Assembly: GCA_011389995.1 (NCBI GenBank)
Contig: JAABTG010000040.1
Location: 1 to 35,013 of the forward strand
DNA from: Thiotrichales bacterium
GTDB taxonomy: Bacteria > Pseudomonadota > Gammaproteobacteria > JAABTG01
Direction: 5' to 3'
Length of the DNA: 35,013 bases
The translations under genes were made by a program, and so were the position numbers. This document shows positions 19,913 through 27,300 of the stretch, in pieces. The number at the start of each line of letters is the position of its first letter. Within the stretch, counting starts at the first letter, position 1. Under the pieces are notes generated by a model. The model did no database searches. It was given only the letters and a program-made list of their open reading frames with translations, and was not told the origin of the DNA.

Positions 19913-20386
19913 ATGGGTACTGGGACATTGATCCTCGGCATCGGCAACACCCTGCTCACAGACGAAGGTGTGGGCATTCACGTCCTCAAGGCCCTGCGGG
20001 AGCACGGCGGCCTGCCGGCGGATGTCACCCTGATGGACGGCGGCACCTTGAGCTTCACCCTGGCGGGTCCCATCGAGGACTGCGCCCGCCTCATCGCCGT
20101 GGATGCCGCAGAGCTCAGGGGTTCCCCCGGCACCATCCAAGTCTTCGAGGGCGATGCCATGGATACCCATGTCGCCCAGGGCGGCAAGCGCAGCGTCCAT
20201 GAGGTCAGTCTGGCAGACGTCCTGGGCATGGCGGCCCTGGCGGGCCACCTGCCCCGCCAGCGGGCCCTGGTGGGCATCCAGCCCAAATACATGGACTGGG
20301 GCGATGGCCCCACGGCGGAGGTGGAGGCGGCCATCCCGGAGGCCTGCCGCACCATCGGCAACATTATCGCGAGGTGGTACCCATGA
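19913..20386 (+). CDS. hynD: Hydrogenase maturation protease (HupD/HyaD/HynD type)
   Basis: 157 residues. Nickel-dependent endopeptidase that trims the C-terminus of the large subunit after metal insertion. Family signatures: GIGNTLLTDEGVGIHVL with the metal-binding Glu, a second acidic ligand in IAVDAAEL, and the His ligand in SVHEVSL. Its presumed substrate is the 15-residue extension after His570 of the large subunit encoded at 23920-25677. First gene of the operon; its TGA overlaps the next ATG (ATGA). The symbol follows the Thiocapsa naming and is tentative. Confidence 0.9.
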   Translation: MGTGTLILGIGNTLLTDEGVGIHVLKALREHGGLPADVTLMDGGTLSFTLAGPIEDCARLIAVDAAELRGSPGTIQVFEGDAMDTHVAQGGKRSVHEVSLADVLGMAALAGHLPRQRALVGIQPKYMDWGDGPTAEVEAAIPEACRTIGNIIARWYP

Positions 20387-20805
20387 GCCTGTCCGACATC
20401 CCCGTCACCGTGGAACCTTTGCAGCGCCCCACGGGCATGGCCCACGCCCTGCTGCGGGAGATCGCCGACCACCTGGCCGAGCTCGACAGCACCGGCACGG
20501 CGGGGGCCATCGATCTATCCAGCCTGCCCATGAACAGCGCCGACATCGAAGAGCTCAAGGCCCTGCTCGGCCGCGGCGAGGTGGAGGTGGGTGTGGACAC
20601 GGTGGGTCGCAGCGAGTTCTACGAGACCACTTATACCGGGGTGTGGTGGGCGAGCCACTACGGTGACGACGGCTCGAAATTGACCGAGCGCATTGAAATA
20701 ACTGCCGTACCTGAGATGATCAAAAGCCATCCGGACGATATCCGCAACGCCCATCAGCGCTTGCGCGACGCCCTTCCCACCGACGACCAGGAGACCCGTC
20801 AATGA
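20383..20805 (+). CDS. hupH: HupH/HyaF-family hydrogenase expression protein (C-terminal domain only)
   Basis: 140 residues, shorter than full HupH/HyaF (about 280) and matching the C-terminal conserved region: GEVEVGVDTVGRSEFYETTYTGVWWASHY, then ERIEITAVPEMIKSHPDDIRNAHQRL. The family assists assembly or quality control of uptake hydrogenases, probably of the small subunit. ATG at 20383 is preferred to the GTG at 20374 because GAGG lies at the right distance and it overlaps the hynD stop by ATGA. It also overlaps the next gene by ATGA. Whether the short form is a truncated or natural single-domain variant cannot be told. Confidence 0.75.
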   Translation: MSLSDIPVTVEPLQRPTGMAHALLREIADHLAELDSTGTAGAIDLSSLPMNSADIEELKALLGRGEVEVGVDTVGRSEFYETTYTGVWWASHYGDDGSKLTERIEITAVPEMIKSHPDDIRNAHQRLRDALPTDDQETRQ

Positions 20806-21872
20806 GCCAGCGTGAAGAGAATCTGGGTCAGTACATGGCCCGCCGCGGCATATCACGGCGCACCTTTCTGAAGTTCTGCACCGTAATGGGCTCGACGATG
20901 GCACTGTCGCCCGCCCAGGCGGCGGAGATGGCGGAGACCATGGCCAAGGCCACGCGACAGTCTGTCATCTGGCTCTCCTTCCAGGAATGCACGGGCTGCA
21001 CGGAGTCCATCACCCGCTCCCACAACCCCACCCTCGAGAGCCTCATATTCGATTTCATCTCCCTCGACTACCACCACACCCTGCAGGCCGCCGCCGGCGA
21101 TGCCGCCGAGCACGCCCGCGAAGAGGCCATGAAGAAGCACAAGGGCAAGTACGTGGTGGTGGTGGATGGCTCCATACCCATGGGCGAGAACGCCCATTAC
21201 TCCACCATCGCCGGCATTACCAACGAACAGATGCTCAGGGATACCGCCAAGGACTGCTTCGCCATCGTCACCGTGGGCACCTGTGCCGCCTTCGGGGGGA
21301 TCCCGGCGGCCCGCCCCAATCCCACCGGCGCGGTGGCGGTCTCGGACATCATCAAGGACAAGCCCATCATCAACGTCTCGGGCTGCCCTCCCATGCCCCA
21401 GGTGATGACCGGCACCCTGTCCCATATCCTGACCTTCGGTGCCATTCCGGAACTGGATCATCTGGGCCGGCCCATCGCCTTCTTCGGCGAGACCATCCAC
21501 GACCGCTGCTACCGGCGGCCCTTCTACGAGAAGGGGCAGTTCGCCAAGTCCTTCGATGACGAAGGCGCCCGCAAGGGCTGGTGCCTGTACGAAGTGGGTT
21601 GTAAGGGCCCCACTACTTACAACGCCTGCGCCAACCTCAAGTGGAACGGGGCCGACACCTTCCCCGTCCAGTCCGGTCACGGCTGCCTGGGTTGCTCGGA
21701 ACCCAACTTCTGGGACCAGGCGGGCGGCTTCTACGCGCCCCTGTCCGTAGGCGACTGGGGCTCCCATGAGGTGCTGGCCGGCGCCGTCGTGGCGGGTGCC
21801 GCCGTGGGCGCCGCCGCCGCTGTGGCGGGGCGTTCCAAGCAGAAGTCCGCCCATGAGGAGAAGAAGTCATGA
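20802..21872 (+). CDS. hynS: [NiFe] hydrogenase small subunit, Isp type (group 1e-like)
   Basis: 356 residues. A Tat signal SRRTFLKFCTVMGSTMALSPAQA exports the folded heterodimer. Iron-sulfur ligands: proximal cluster Cys63 and Cys66 in QECTGCTES, GTCAAFGG and GCPPMPQ; distal and medial clusters in HDRCYRR, GWCLYEVGCKGP, NACANLKWN and GHGCLGCSEPNFWD. The proximal site has the plain C-T-G-C form, not the six-cysteine C-T-C-C form of oxygen-tolerant enzymes. A C-terminal helix (GAVVAGAAVGAAAAVAG) anchors it in the membrane. Next gene is isp1, with ATGA overlap. Confidence 0.95.
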   Translation: MSQREENLGQYMARRGISRRTFLKFCTVMGSTMALSPAQAAEMAETMAKATRQSVIWLSFQECTGCTESITRSHNPTLESLIFDFISLDYHHTLQAAAGDAAEHAREEAMKKHKGKYVVVVDGSIPMGENAHYSTIAGITNEQMLRDTAKDCFAIVTVGTCAAFGGIPAARPNPTGAVAVSDIIKDKPIINVSGCPPMPQVMTGTLSHILTFGAIPELDHLGRPIAFFGETIHDRCYRRPFYEKGQFAKSFDDEGARKGWCLYEVGCKGPTTYNACANLKWNGADTFPVQSGHGCLGCSEPNFWDQAGGFYAPLSVGDWGSHEVLAGAVVAGAAVGAAAAVAGRSKQKSAHEEKKS

Positions 21873-22534
21873 CACTGCTCGAATTCGCCCGCGGACCGGC
21901 CATGGAGTGGTCCCTGATCATCCTCGTGGCCGGGGTCGTGCTGCGTTTCGCCGGGATATTCCTCCTCACCCGCCACAAGACCTACTTCCGGACCAAGGGC
22001 GGCAGCACCCTGGCCGCCGGCCTGCGCACCATCGGCACCCGCTCGGCGCCCACGCCCGACCTGGAGCACCGGGTACGGTTTTCCCATTATACCGGCTACC
22101 TGTGGCACATCGGCCTGTTCATCACCGTGCTGTTCTACGCCCCTCATATCCTGTTCTTCGAATCCATCCTCGGCTTCGGCTGGCCGGCCCTGCCCACCAG
22201 CGTGGTGCTGGCCGCGGCGGCCGTCACCCTGGCGGTGCTCATCGCCCTGTTGATACGCCGCATGGTGCACCCGGTGCTGAAGACCATCTCCGGCTTCGAC
22301 GACTATGCGAGCTGGTTCGTCACCACCCTGCCCCTGGTCACCGGGCTGGTGGCCTTCGGCCACCTGGGGGCCGACTTCGGCTGGCGCTACGAGACCCTGC
22401 TGGCGGTGCATATCCTCAGCGTGGAACTGCTGTTCGTATACTTCCCCTTCGGTAAGCTTTTCCATCCCTTCAGCATCTGGTTCACGCGCTACATGATCGG
22501 CGGACAAATGGAGCAACGGGGGGTACGGGCATGA
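21869..22534 (+). CDS. isp1: Isp1, membrane b-type cytochrome subunit of the hydrogenase
   Basis: 221 residues with about five membrane helices, related to nitrate-reductase gamma-type cytochromes. Candidate haem ligands lie in HYTGYLWHIGLFITVLFYAPHIL and in LLAVHILSVELLFVYFPFGKLFHPF. In Isp-type hydrogenases it passes electrons between the periplasmic HynSL dimer and Isp2 on the cytoplasmic face, and on to the quinone pool or a thiol-linked acceptor. ATGA overlaps at both ends show tight coupling; a GAGGAG site precedes the start. Confidence 0.9.
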   Translation: MTLLEFARGPAMEWSLIILVAGVVLRFAGIFLLTRHKTYFRTKGGSTLAAGLRTIGTRSAPTPDLEHRVRFSHYTGYLWHIGLFITVLFYAPHILFFESILGFGWPALPTSVVLAAAAVTLAVLIALLIRRMVHPVLKTISGFDDYASWFVTTLPLVTGLVAFGHLGADFGWRYETLLAVHILSVELLFVYFPFGKLFHPFSIWFTRYMIGGQMEQRGVRA

Positions 22535-23892
22535 GTCTCAATCGTGAAGCCTTCAACAAATTCGCCGAGATGGCGGGCCAGTTGGCGGACATGGACACGC
22601 CGGTGGAGATGCCGGACGACCAGCGGGTCGCCAACGCCAAGCGGGTGATGATGGAGAAGATGGACGCCCCCAAGGCGGCCATGCTGGAATCCTGCATCCA
22701 CTGCGGCATGTGTGCCGAGGTCTGTCACTTCTACATGACCCAGGAGGACGGCAAGTTCACCCCCATCCTCAAGCTCGACCTGCTGAAACGAGTCTACCGC
22801 CGGGAGCTTTCGCCCCTGCGCTGGATGCACCGGCTCTATACCCGGGACGTCACCATCGAGGACCTCGAGGAATGGCAGGAGCTGGTGTATGACACCTGCA
22901 CCGTGTGCGGCCGTTGCAGCCTCATCTGCCCCATGGGCATCCACATCGCCGCCATGATGCCCATCATGCGCAACGCCTACTCGGCCGCCGGCATGGTGCC
23001 GGCAGAGCTCCACCTCATGGACAGCCAGCAGGACCAGGGCCACCTGTTCGGGGTGGGCAAGGACGAATTCATCGGTCTCATCGAGCAGTTGCGCAGCCAG
23101 GGGCTGGAGATCCCGGTGGACAAGGACAAGGCGGACATCATGGTCCTCACCTCGGTGCTGGACATCATGGTGAGCCAGGACTCCCTCATCGCCATGATCA
23201 AGATCATGAACCACCTGGGCTACGACTGGACGTTCCGCACCGACGGCTACGAGTGCGCCAACTTCGGCATGTTGTCGGGCGACGAGGAGGTCCACCTCAA
23301 GGCCTCCAAGAAGATCATCGACGCCGCCGTGGCCTGTGGCGCCAAGAAGGTCATCGTGGCCGAGTGCGGCCACTCCTATCCGGCCCTGCGTTACGAGGCT
23401 CCGGACATCTGGGGCCACGCCCTGCCCTTCGAGGTCCTGGCCACCTCCGAATTCCTGGGCCAGGAGGTCGAGAAGGGCACCCTCAAGCTCAAGAAGGCCG
23501 AGGGCGTCCACACCGTCACCTTCCACGACCCCTGCAAGAACAACCGCTGGGGCGGCGTGGAGAAGGAGCCGCGGGCGGTGCTCACGGCCCTCGGCCTGGA
23601 GATCCGGGAGCCGGATTCCACCGGCCGCACCAACATCTGCTGCGGTGGCGGTGGCGGGGCCTTCCTCATCAATCGCACGGCCGATTACCGCCAGCGGGTG
23701 TTCGAGCTCAAGCGCGACCAGATCGACGCCACCGGCTCCGAGGCCCTGGTGGTGACCTGCGGCAGCTGCCGCCTCAACTTCGAGGTGGGCAAGATGAAGA
23801 GCAACTGGGGCAAACCCGTCGAGAGCCTGGTGGAGATGGTGGGCGACAACCTCGACGACGGCGCGGCCCGCTCCGGCACCGGCTCCCCGTAA
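22531..23892 (+). CDS. isp2: Isp2, HdrD-like iron-sulfur subunit of the hydrogenase
   Basis: 453 residues. Two 4Fe-4S ferredoxin motifs, CIHCGMCAEVCH (near residue 55) and CTVCGRCSLICP (near 125), are followed by two CCG-type domains: the first poorly conserved, the second with DPCKNNRWG, NICCGGGGGAFL and TCGSCRLNFEVGK. This is the HdrD/GlpC-like architecture of Isp2, a cytoplasmic-side electron carrier that works with Isp1. ATG at 22531 overlaps the isp1 stop. The large-subunit gene follows after 27 bases, the classic hynS-isp1-isp2-hynL order. Confidence 0.93.
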   Translation: MSLNREAFNKFAEMAGQLADMDTPVEMPDDQRVANAKRVMMEKMDAPKAAMLESCIHCGMCAEVCHFYMTQEDGKFTPILKLDLLKRVYRRELSPLRWMHRLYTRDVTIEDLEEWQELVYDTCTVCGRCSLICPMGIHIAAMMPIMRNAYSAAGMVPAELHLMDSQQDQGHLFGVGKDEFIGLIEQLRSQGLEIPVDKDKADIMVLTSVLDIMVSQDSLIAMIKIMNHLGYDWTFRTDGYECANFGMLSGDEEVHLKASKKIIDAAVACGAKKVIVAECGHSYPALRYEAPDIWGHALPFEVLATSEFLGQEVEKGTLKLKKAEGVHTVTFHDPCKNNRWGGVEKEPRAVLTALGLEIREPDSTGRTNICCGGGGGAFLINRTADYRQRVFELKRDQIDATGSEALVVTCGSCRLNFEVGKMKSNWGKPVESLVEMVGDNLDDGAARSGTGSP

Positions 23893-23919
23893 TCCAGCAC
23901 GCAATAAAAGGACAGTCCC

Positions 23920-25677
23920 ATGGCAGAACGAGTCGTAGTTGATCCCATCACCCGCATCGAAGGCCACCTGCGTATCGAGGCCGCCACCGATGACGCGGGC
24001 AACATCTCCTCCGCCTACAGCTCCGGGACCATGGTGCGGGGCATCGAGACCATCCTCAAGGGCCGCGACCCGCGGGACGCCTGGGCCTTCGCCCAGCGCA
24101 TCTGCGGCGTGTGCACCCTGGTCCACGGCATCGCCTCGGTGCGTTCGGTGGAGGACGCCCTGAACTACAAGATCCCCCAGAACGCGCAGCTCATCCGTAA
24201 CCTGATGATCGGCGCCCAATACGTCCACGACCACGTGATGCACTTCTACCACCTCCATGCCCTGGACTGGGTGGACGTGGTGTCGGCCCTGGACGCGGAT
24301 CCGAAGAAGACCTCGGAACTCGCCCAGTCCATATCCGACTACGCCCGCTCCTCCCCCGGCTATTTCAAGGACGTCCAGAAGCGCGTGAAGGAGCTGGTGG
24401 AATCGGGGCAGCTCGGCATCTTCGCCAACGGTTACTGGGGACACCCTGCATACAAGCTGCCCCCCGAGGCCAATCTCATGGCGGTGGCCCACTACCTGGA
24501 CGCCCTGGCATGGCAGCGGGATGTGGTGAAGCTCCACGCCATCCTCGGCGGCAAGAACCCCCATCCCAACTTCCTGGTGGGCGGCGCCCCCTCTCCCATC
24601 AGCATCGACGCCGGGGCCACCACCGGCGGCGCGGCGGGCACGGCCCTGAACGTGGTGACCCTAAACACCATCCGCAGCATCATCCAGTCCATGCAGCAGT
24701 TCGTGGACCAGGTCTACGTGCCCGACACCCTGGCCATCGCCGGCTTCTACAAGGACTGGTTCGCCCGCGGTGAAGGCACGCGCAACTTCATGGTGTTCGG
24801 TGACCTGCCCGAGAAGGGCATGGACGACCCCGACAGCTTCTTCTTCAAACCCGGTGTCATTCTCGACCGCGACCTGTCGCGCATCGAGCCGGTGGACCTC
24901 AACGACCCGGAACAGATAAAGGAGTTCGTCTCCCATTCCTGGTACGACTACAGCACCGGCAAGGACGCGGGGCTGCACCCCTATGACGGTGAGACGGAGC
25001 TGAACTACAGCGGCCGCGGCGGCCCGGCGCCGCCCTACAAGCAGCTCAACGTGGACGACGGCTATTCGTGGCTGAAGTCGCCCCGCTGGCGCGGCCAGGC
25101 CGTGGAGGTGGGCCCCCTGGCCCGCGTCCTCATGCTCTACGCCCAGGGCCACGAACCCACCCGGGAACTGGCCGGCATGGCCCTGAAGAAGCTCGATGCC
25201 CCCATCGAGGCCATGTTCTCCACCCTGGGGCGCACCGCCGCGCGCACCCTGGAGTCCAAGCTGGTGGCCGACCAGATGATGAACTGGCTGGATATCATGG
25301 TGGCCAACATCAAGGCCGGCGACCTGAAGGTCCACAACGAGGAGATGTGGGACCCGAAGACCTGGCCGAAGGAGGCCAGGGGCGTCGGCTACATGGAGGC
25401 CCCCCGGGGCGCCCTGTCACACTACATCGTCATCAAGGACGGCAAGATCGATAACTACCAGGCGGTGGTGCCCTCCACCTGGAACGCCGGCCCACGGGAC
25501 CCGGAGAATGTGGCCGGGCCCTACGAGGCGGCGCTGCAGGACAACCACAGCCTCCACGATGCCGCCCAGCCCATCGAGATCCTGCGCACCATTCACAGCT
25601 TCGACCCCTGTATCGCCTGCGCGGTGCATGTGAATGATCCCGACGGGGAGGAAGTGGTGAAGGTGAAGGTGCGGTAG
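23920..25677 (+). CDS. hynL: [NiFe] hydrogenase large subunit, Isp type (group 1e-like)
   Basis: 585 residues. Active-site cysteines are Cys62 and Cys65 in RICGVCTLVHG, and Cys564 and Cys567 in DPCIACAVH. The C-terminal peptide after His570 (VNDPDGEEVVKVKVR) is the expected target of the maturation protease. The N-terminal RIEGHLRIEA is conserved in group 1 enzymes. The protein lacks its own export signal and travels with HynS through Tat. An AAAGGA site precedes the ATG. Last gene of the operon, followed by a strong terminator. Confidence 0.96.
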   Translation: MAERVVVDPITRIEGHLRIEAATDDAGNISSAYSSGTMVRGIETILKGRDPRDAWAFAQRICGVCTLVHGIASVRSVEDALNYKIPQNAQLIRNLMIGAQYVHDHVMHFYHLHALDWVDVVSALDADPKKTSELAQSISDYARSSPGYFKDVQKRVKELVESGQLGIFANGYWGHPAYKLPPEANLMAVAHYLDALAWQRDVVKLHAILGGKNPHPNFLVGGAPSPISIDAGATTGGAAGTALNVVTLNTIRSIIQSMQQFVDQVYVPDTLAIAGFYKDWFARGEGTRNFMVFGDLPEKGMDDPDSFFFKPGVILDRDLSRIEPVDLNDPEQIKEFVSHSWYDYSTGKDAGLHPYDGETELNYSGRGGPAPPYKQLNVDDGYSWLKSPRWRGQAVEVGPLARVLMLYAQGHEPTRELAGMALKKLDAPIEAMFSTLGRTAARTLESKLVADQMMNWLDIMVANIKAGDLKVHNEEMWDPKTWPKEARGVGYMEAPRGALSHYIVIKDGKIDNYQAVVPSTWNAGPRDPENVAGPYEAALQDNHSLHDAAQPIEILRTIHSFDPCIACAVHVNDPDGEEVVKVKVR

Positions 25678-25704
25678 TTACCCGCTACTTCGTTGGCTGG
25701 ATGG

Positions 25705-25735
25705 AGAAACCCGCCTGATGGCGGGTTTCTTTTTC
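25705..25735 (+). terminator. Rho-independent terminator of the hydrogenase operon
   Basis: Stem AGAAACCCGCC (25705-25715), loop TGAT, complementary arm 25720-25730, then a T run to 25734. Eleven perfect pairs; 27 bases after the hynL stop. Confidence 0.92.
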
Positions 25736-25818
25736 CAGGCGGTGTGACCGATGCCATTTGGCTTCGTCGCTTATATCTTTGCTGTCTTCTAACTTCTTTT
25801 TTCGCTCTCCTGATCGAG

Positions 25819-26245
25819 TTCATTTCTTTTGCTTGCCCAAAAGAAATGAACCAAAGACAACTTCGTCAGGAACGAAGTTGGACGCGCGTAGCGCGCCCGA
25901 AAAGGGCCAGGCCAGGGATGGCCTGGCTCAAAAGGGCACCCCGGTTGCGCGCCGCCCTGCGGGCGGTGCCCGCATCGGCTGGTCGAGCCGGGGTCGCGCT
26001 GACTCGGTCTCCTCGGGAATGCAATCCTGCATTCCCGGCAGACCCCAGGGTTTGCCATCCCTGGCAAACCCGCTCGACGGAGCAACGGTCCACCGGACCG
26101 TTGCCATTCTCCGTCTCGCCCTGCCTCGTTCATCGCTCAAGCTGCATCCCTGAAGATTGCCCCCGTCTCTCCTGGCGCCTCCTCGGCGCTTCACAGGGGA
26201 CCCCGCTAAGGAAGTCATGGTTAAAACAAAGGCTATGCCTTTGTT
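25819..26245. repeat. Hairpin-rich dispersed repeat block
   Basis: Perfect inverted repeats in order: 25819-25831/25838-25850 (13 pairs, loop CTTGCC), 25858-25866/25872-25880 (loop CAGGA), 25884-25888/25892-25896, 25906-25913/25920-25927 (loop AGGGAT), 26014-26023/26028-26037 (loop ATCC, GGAT on minus), 26048-26056/26063-26071 (loop ATCCCT, AGGGAT on minus), 26083-26091/26095-26103 (loop ACC) and 26225-26233/26237-26245 (loop TAT). The first resembles a repeat widespread in proteobacterial intergenic DNA (TTTTGCTTGCCCAAAAG). Several frames cross the block but no ribosome site or family supports them. The rest of 25678-26324 holds only the hydrogenase terminator. Confidence 0.75.
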
Positions 26246-26324
26246 CCGAGCTTCAAGTGTTAGAGTGGGTTCCCATCTTTCAACCTTCCTCCACCACCGC
26301 CCACGCTGCCAGCCGCCCCGCTCC

Positions 26325-26945
26325 ATGGAAACCGGTACCAGCCTTGCGACCCTGACGGCCTTGTTCGGTGCCATGGTGGTGCTGGCCGCGGTGCCGAGCG
26401 TGAGCGTTCTCACGGTCTCGGCGCGCTCGGCTGCCCTCGGCTTTCGCCATGGCGTCGCGACGACCCTGGGGGTGGTGACCGGCGACCTGGTGTTCATCGT
26501 GCTGGCCCTGTCGGGTCTGGCACTGCTGGTAAAGGGCCTGGGGGATCTGTTCTTCGTGGTGGAATACCTCGCCGCCGCCTACCTCATGGGCCTGGGGCTC
26601 CTGCTCCTGCGCTCCCGAGGCGGGCCACCGCAGGCCCGCCGGAGCGCGGCCTCCCTGCCCGGGAGTTTCCTGGTGGGCCTGGTCGTCACCCTCGGGGATC
26701 AGAAGGCGGTGCTGTTCTACCTCGGCTTCCTGCCCGCCTTCGTGGACGTGGCCACCGTCACCCTGGCGGATACCTGGCGCATAGGCCTGGTCGCCGTCCT
26801 CGCCGTGGGCGGCGTCAAGCTCGCTTACGCCTGGGTGGCCGCCCGCACGGGTTCCCTGCTCGGCGCCGGTGCCGGGCGGGCACTGGAGGTGACGGCCGCC
26901 GGCATCCTGATGGCCGTGGGTGTAACCATGGCGTTGAATATCTGA
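26325..26945 (+). CDS. LysE/RhtB-family amino-acid exporter
   Basis: 206 residues, the usual length, with about six membrane helices. Family features: N-terminal AAVPSVSVLTVSARSAALGFRHGVATTLGVVTGDLVF (the gly/ala-rich G-x-x-x-G-x-x-x-G region with a loop Asp), an internal YLAAAYLMGLGLLLLRS helix, and FLVGLVVTLGDQKAVLFYLGFLPAF. Exports an amino acid or related small molecule; the substrate is not predictable. The ATG at 26325 (METGTSLATL) has a poor ribosome site; upstream in-frame ATGs lie in the repeat block and are disfavoured. No operon partner. Confidence 0.82.
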   Translation: METGTSLATLTALFGAMVVLAAVPSVSVLTVSARSAALGFRHGVATTLGVVTGDLVFIVLALSGLALLVKGLGDLFFVVEYLAAAYLMGLGLLLLRSRGGPPQARRSAASLPGSFLVGLVVTLGDQKAVLFYLGFLPAFVDVATVTLADTWRIGLVAVLAVGGVKLAYAWVAARTGSLLGAGAGRALEVTAAGILMAVGVTMALNI

Positions 26946-27010
26946 AGTCCCTGTCTCCGGTGACCCGTCGCTTTCTTAACGTGAAAGTCGCGCAGCGACA
27001 CCTTTGGACT

Positions 27011-27094
27011 CCCTCTCCCCTTGGGAGAGGGCCGGGGTGAGGGACGGACATGGCGCACCTTTCATCTTTCGGGGTGGCCTCGCGCCATGTCCGT
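27011..27094. repeat. REP-like palindrome and a 13-bp inverted repeat
   Basis: 27011-27019/27023-27031 (CCCTCTCCC, loop CTT) followed by GGGTGAGGG is a very common proteobacterial intergenic palindrome. It abuts an inverted repeat with 13 perfect pairs (27044-27056/27082-27094, ACGGACATGGCGC) around a 25-base loop. This may end transcription of the LysE-type gene, though no T run follows. The 65 bases between the LysE-type gene and the palindrome hold nothing recognised. Confidence 0.6.
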
Positions 27095-27098
27095 TATA

Positions 27099-27225
27099 TT
27101 AATCGGGATTAATTTTTCCCATGACGCGGCTATGCCATTGAAAACATAGATTAAGTTTGACAAGGAATTATCCTTGATGCGCTGGATAACCGCCTCCCGA
27201 CAGTCTATAGATCTTTCCCTATAGA
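27099..27225 (+). promoter_or_regulatory. Palindromes upstream of sqr, candidate operators
   Basis: Three AT-rich dyads in a locally AT-rich stretch: TTAATC-GG-GATTAA (27099-27112), CAAGGA-ATTA-TCCTTG (27161-27176) and TCTATAG-8-CTATAGA (27204-27210/27219-27225). TTGACA at 27157-27162 could be a -35 element but I see no well-spaced -10. The sqr start is 76 bases further on. Regulation by sulfide or redox state is a guess from context. Confidence 0.4.
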
Positions 27226-27300
27226 GCGTTTTCACACGCCGCCACAGCACATCGCTCGTGGTTACTTACCGGCCGCAGAGCCGGGCAATAGGAGGAGTCA

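Noticed and set aside
25693..26497. Several overlapping frames of 75-220 residues across the hairpin block
   Set aside because: They read through perfect palindromes on both strands and resemble spurious proteins known from dispersed repeats; no ribosome sites.
27062..27250. 62-residue frame on the minus strand upstream of sqr
   Set aside because: GTG start without a ribosome site, and the frame crosses a 13-bp inverted repeat and two palindromes, so regulatory or repeat DNA is more likely than a gene.
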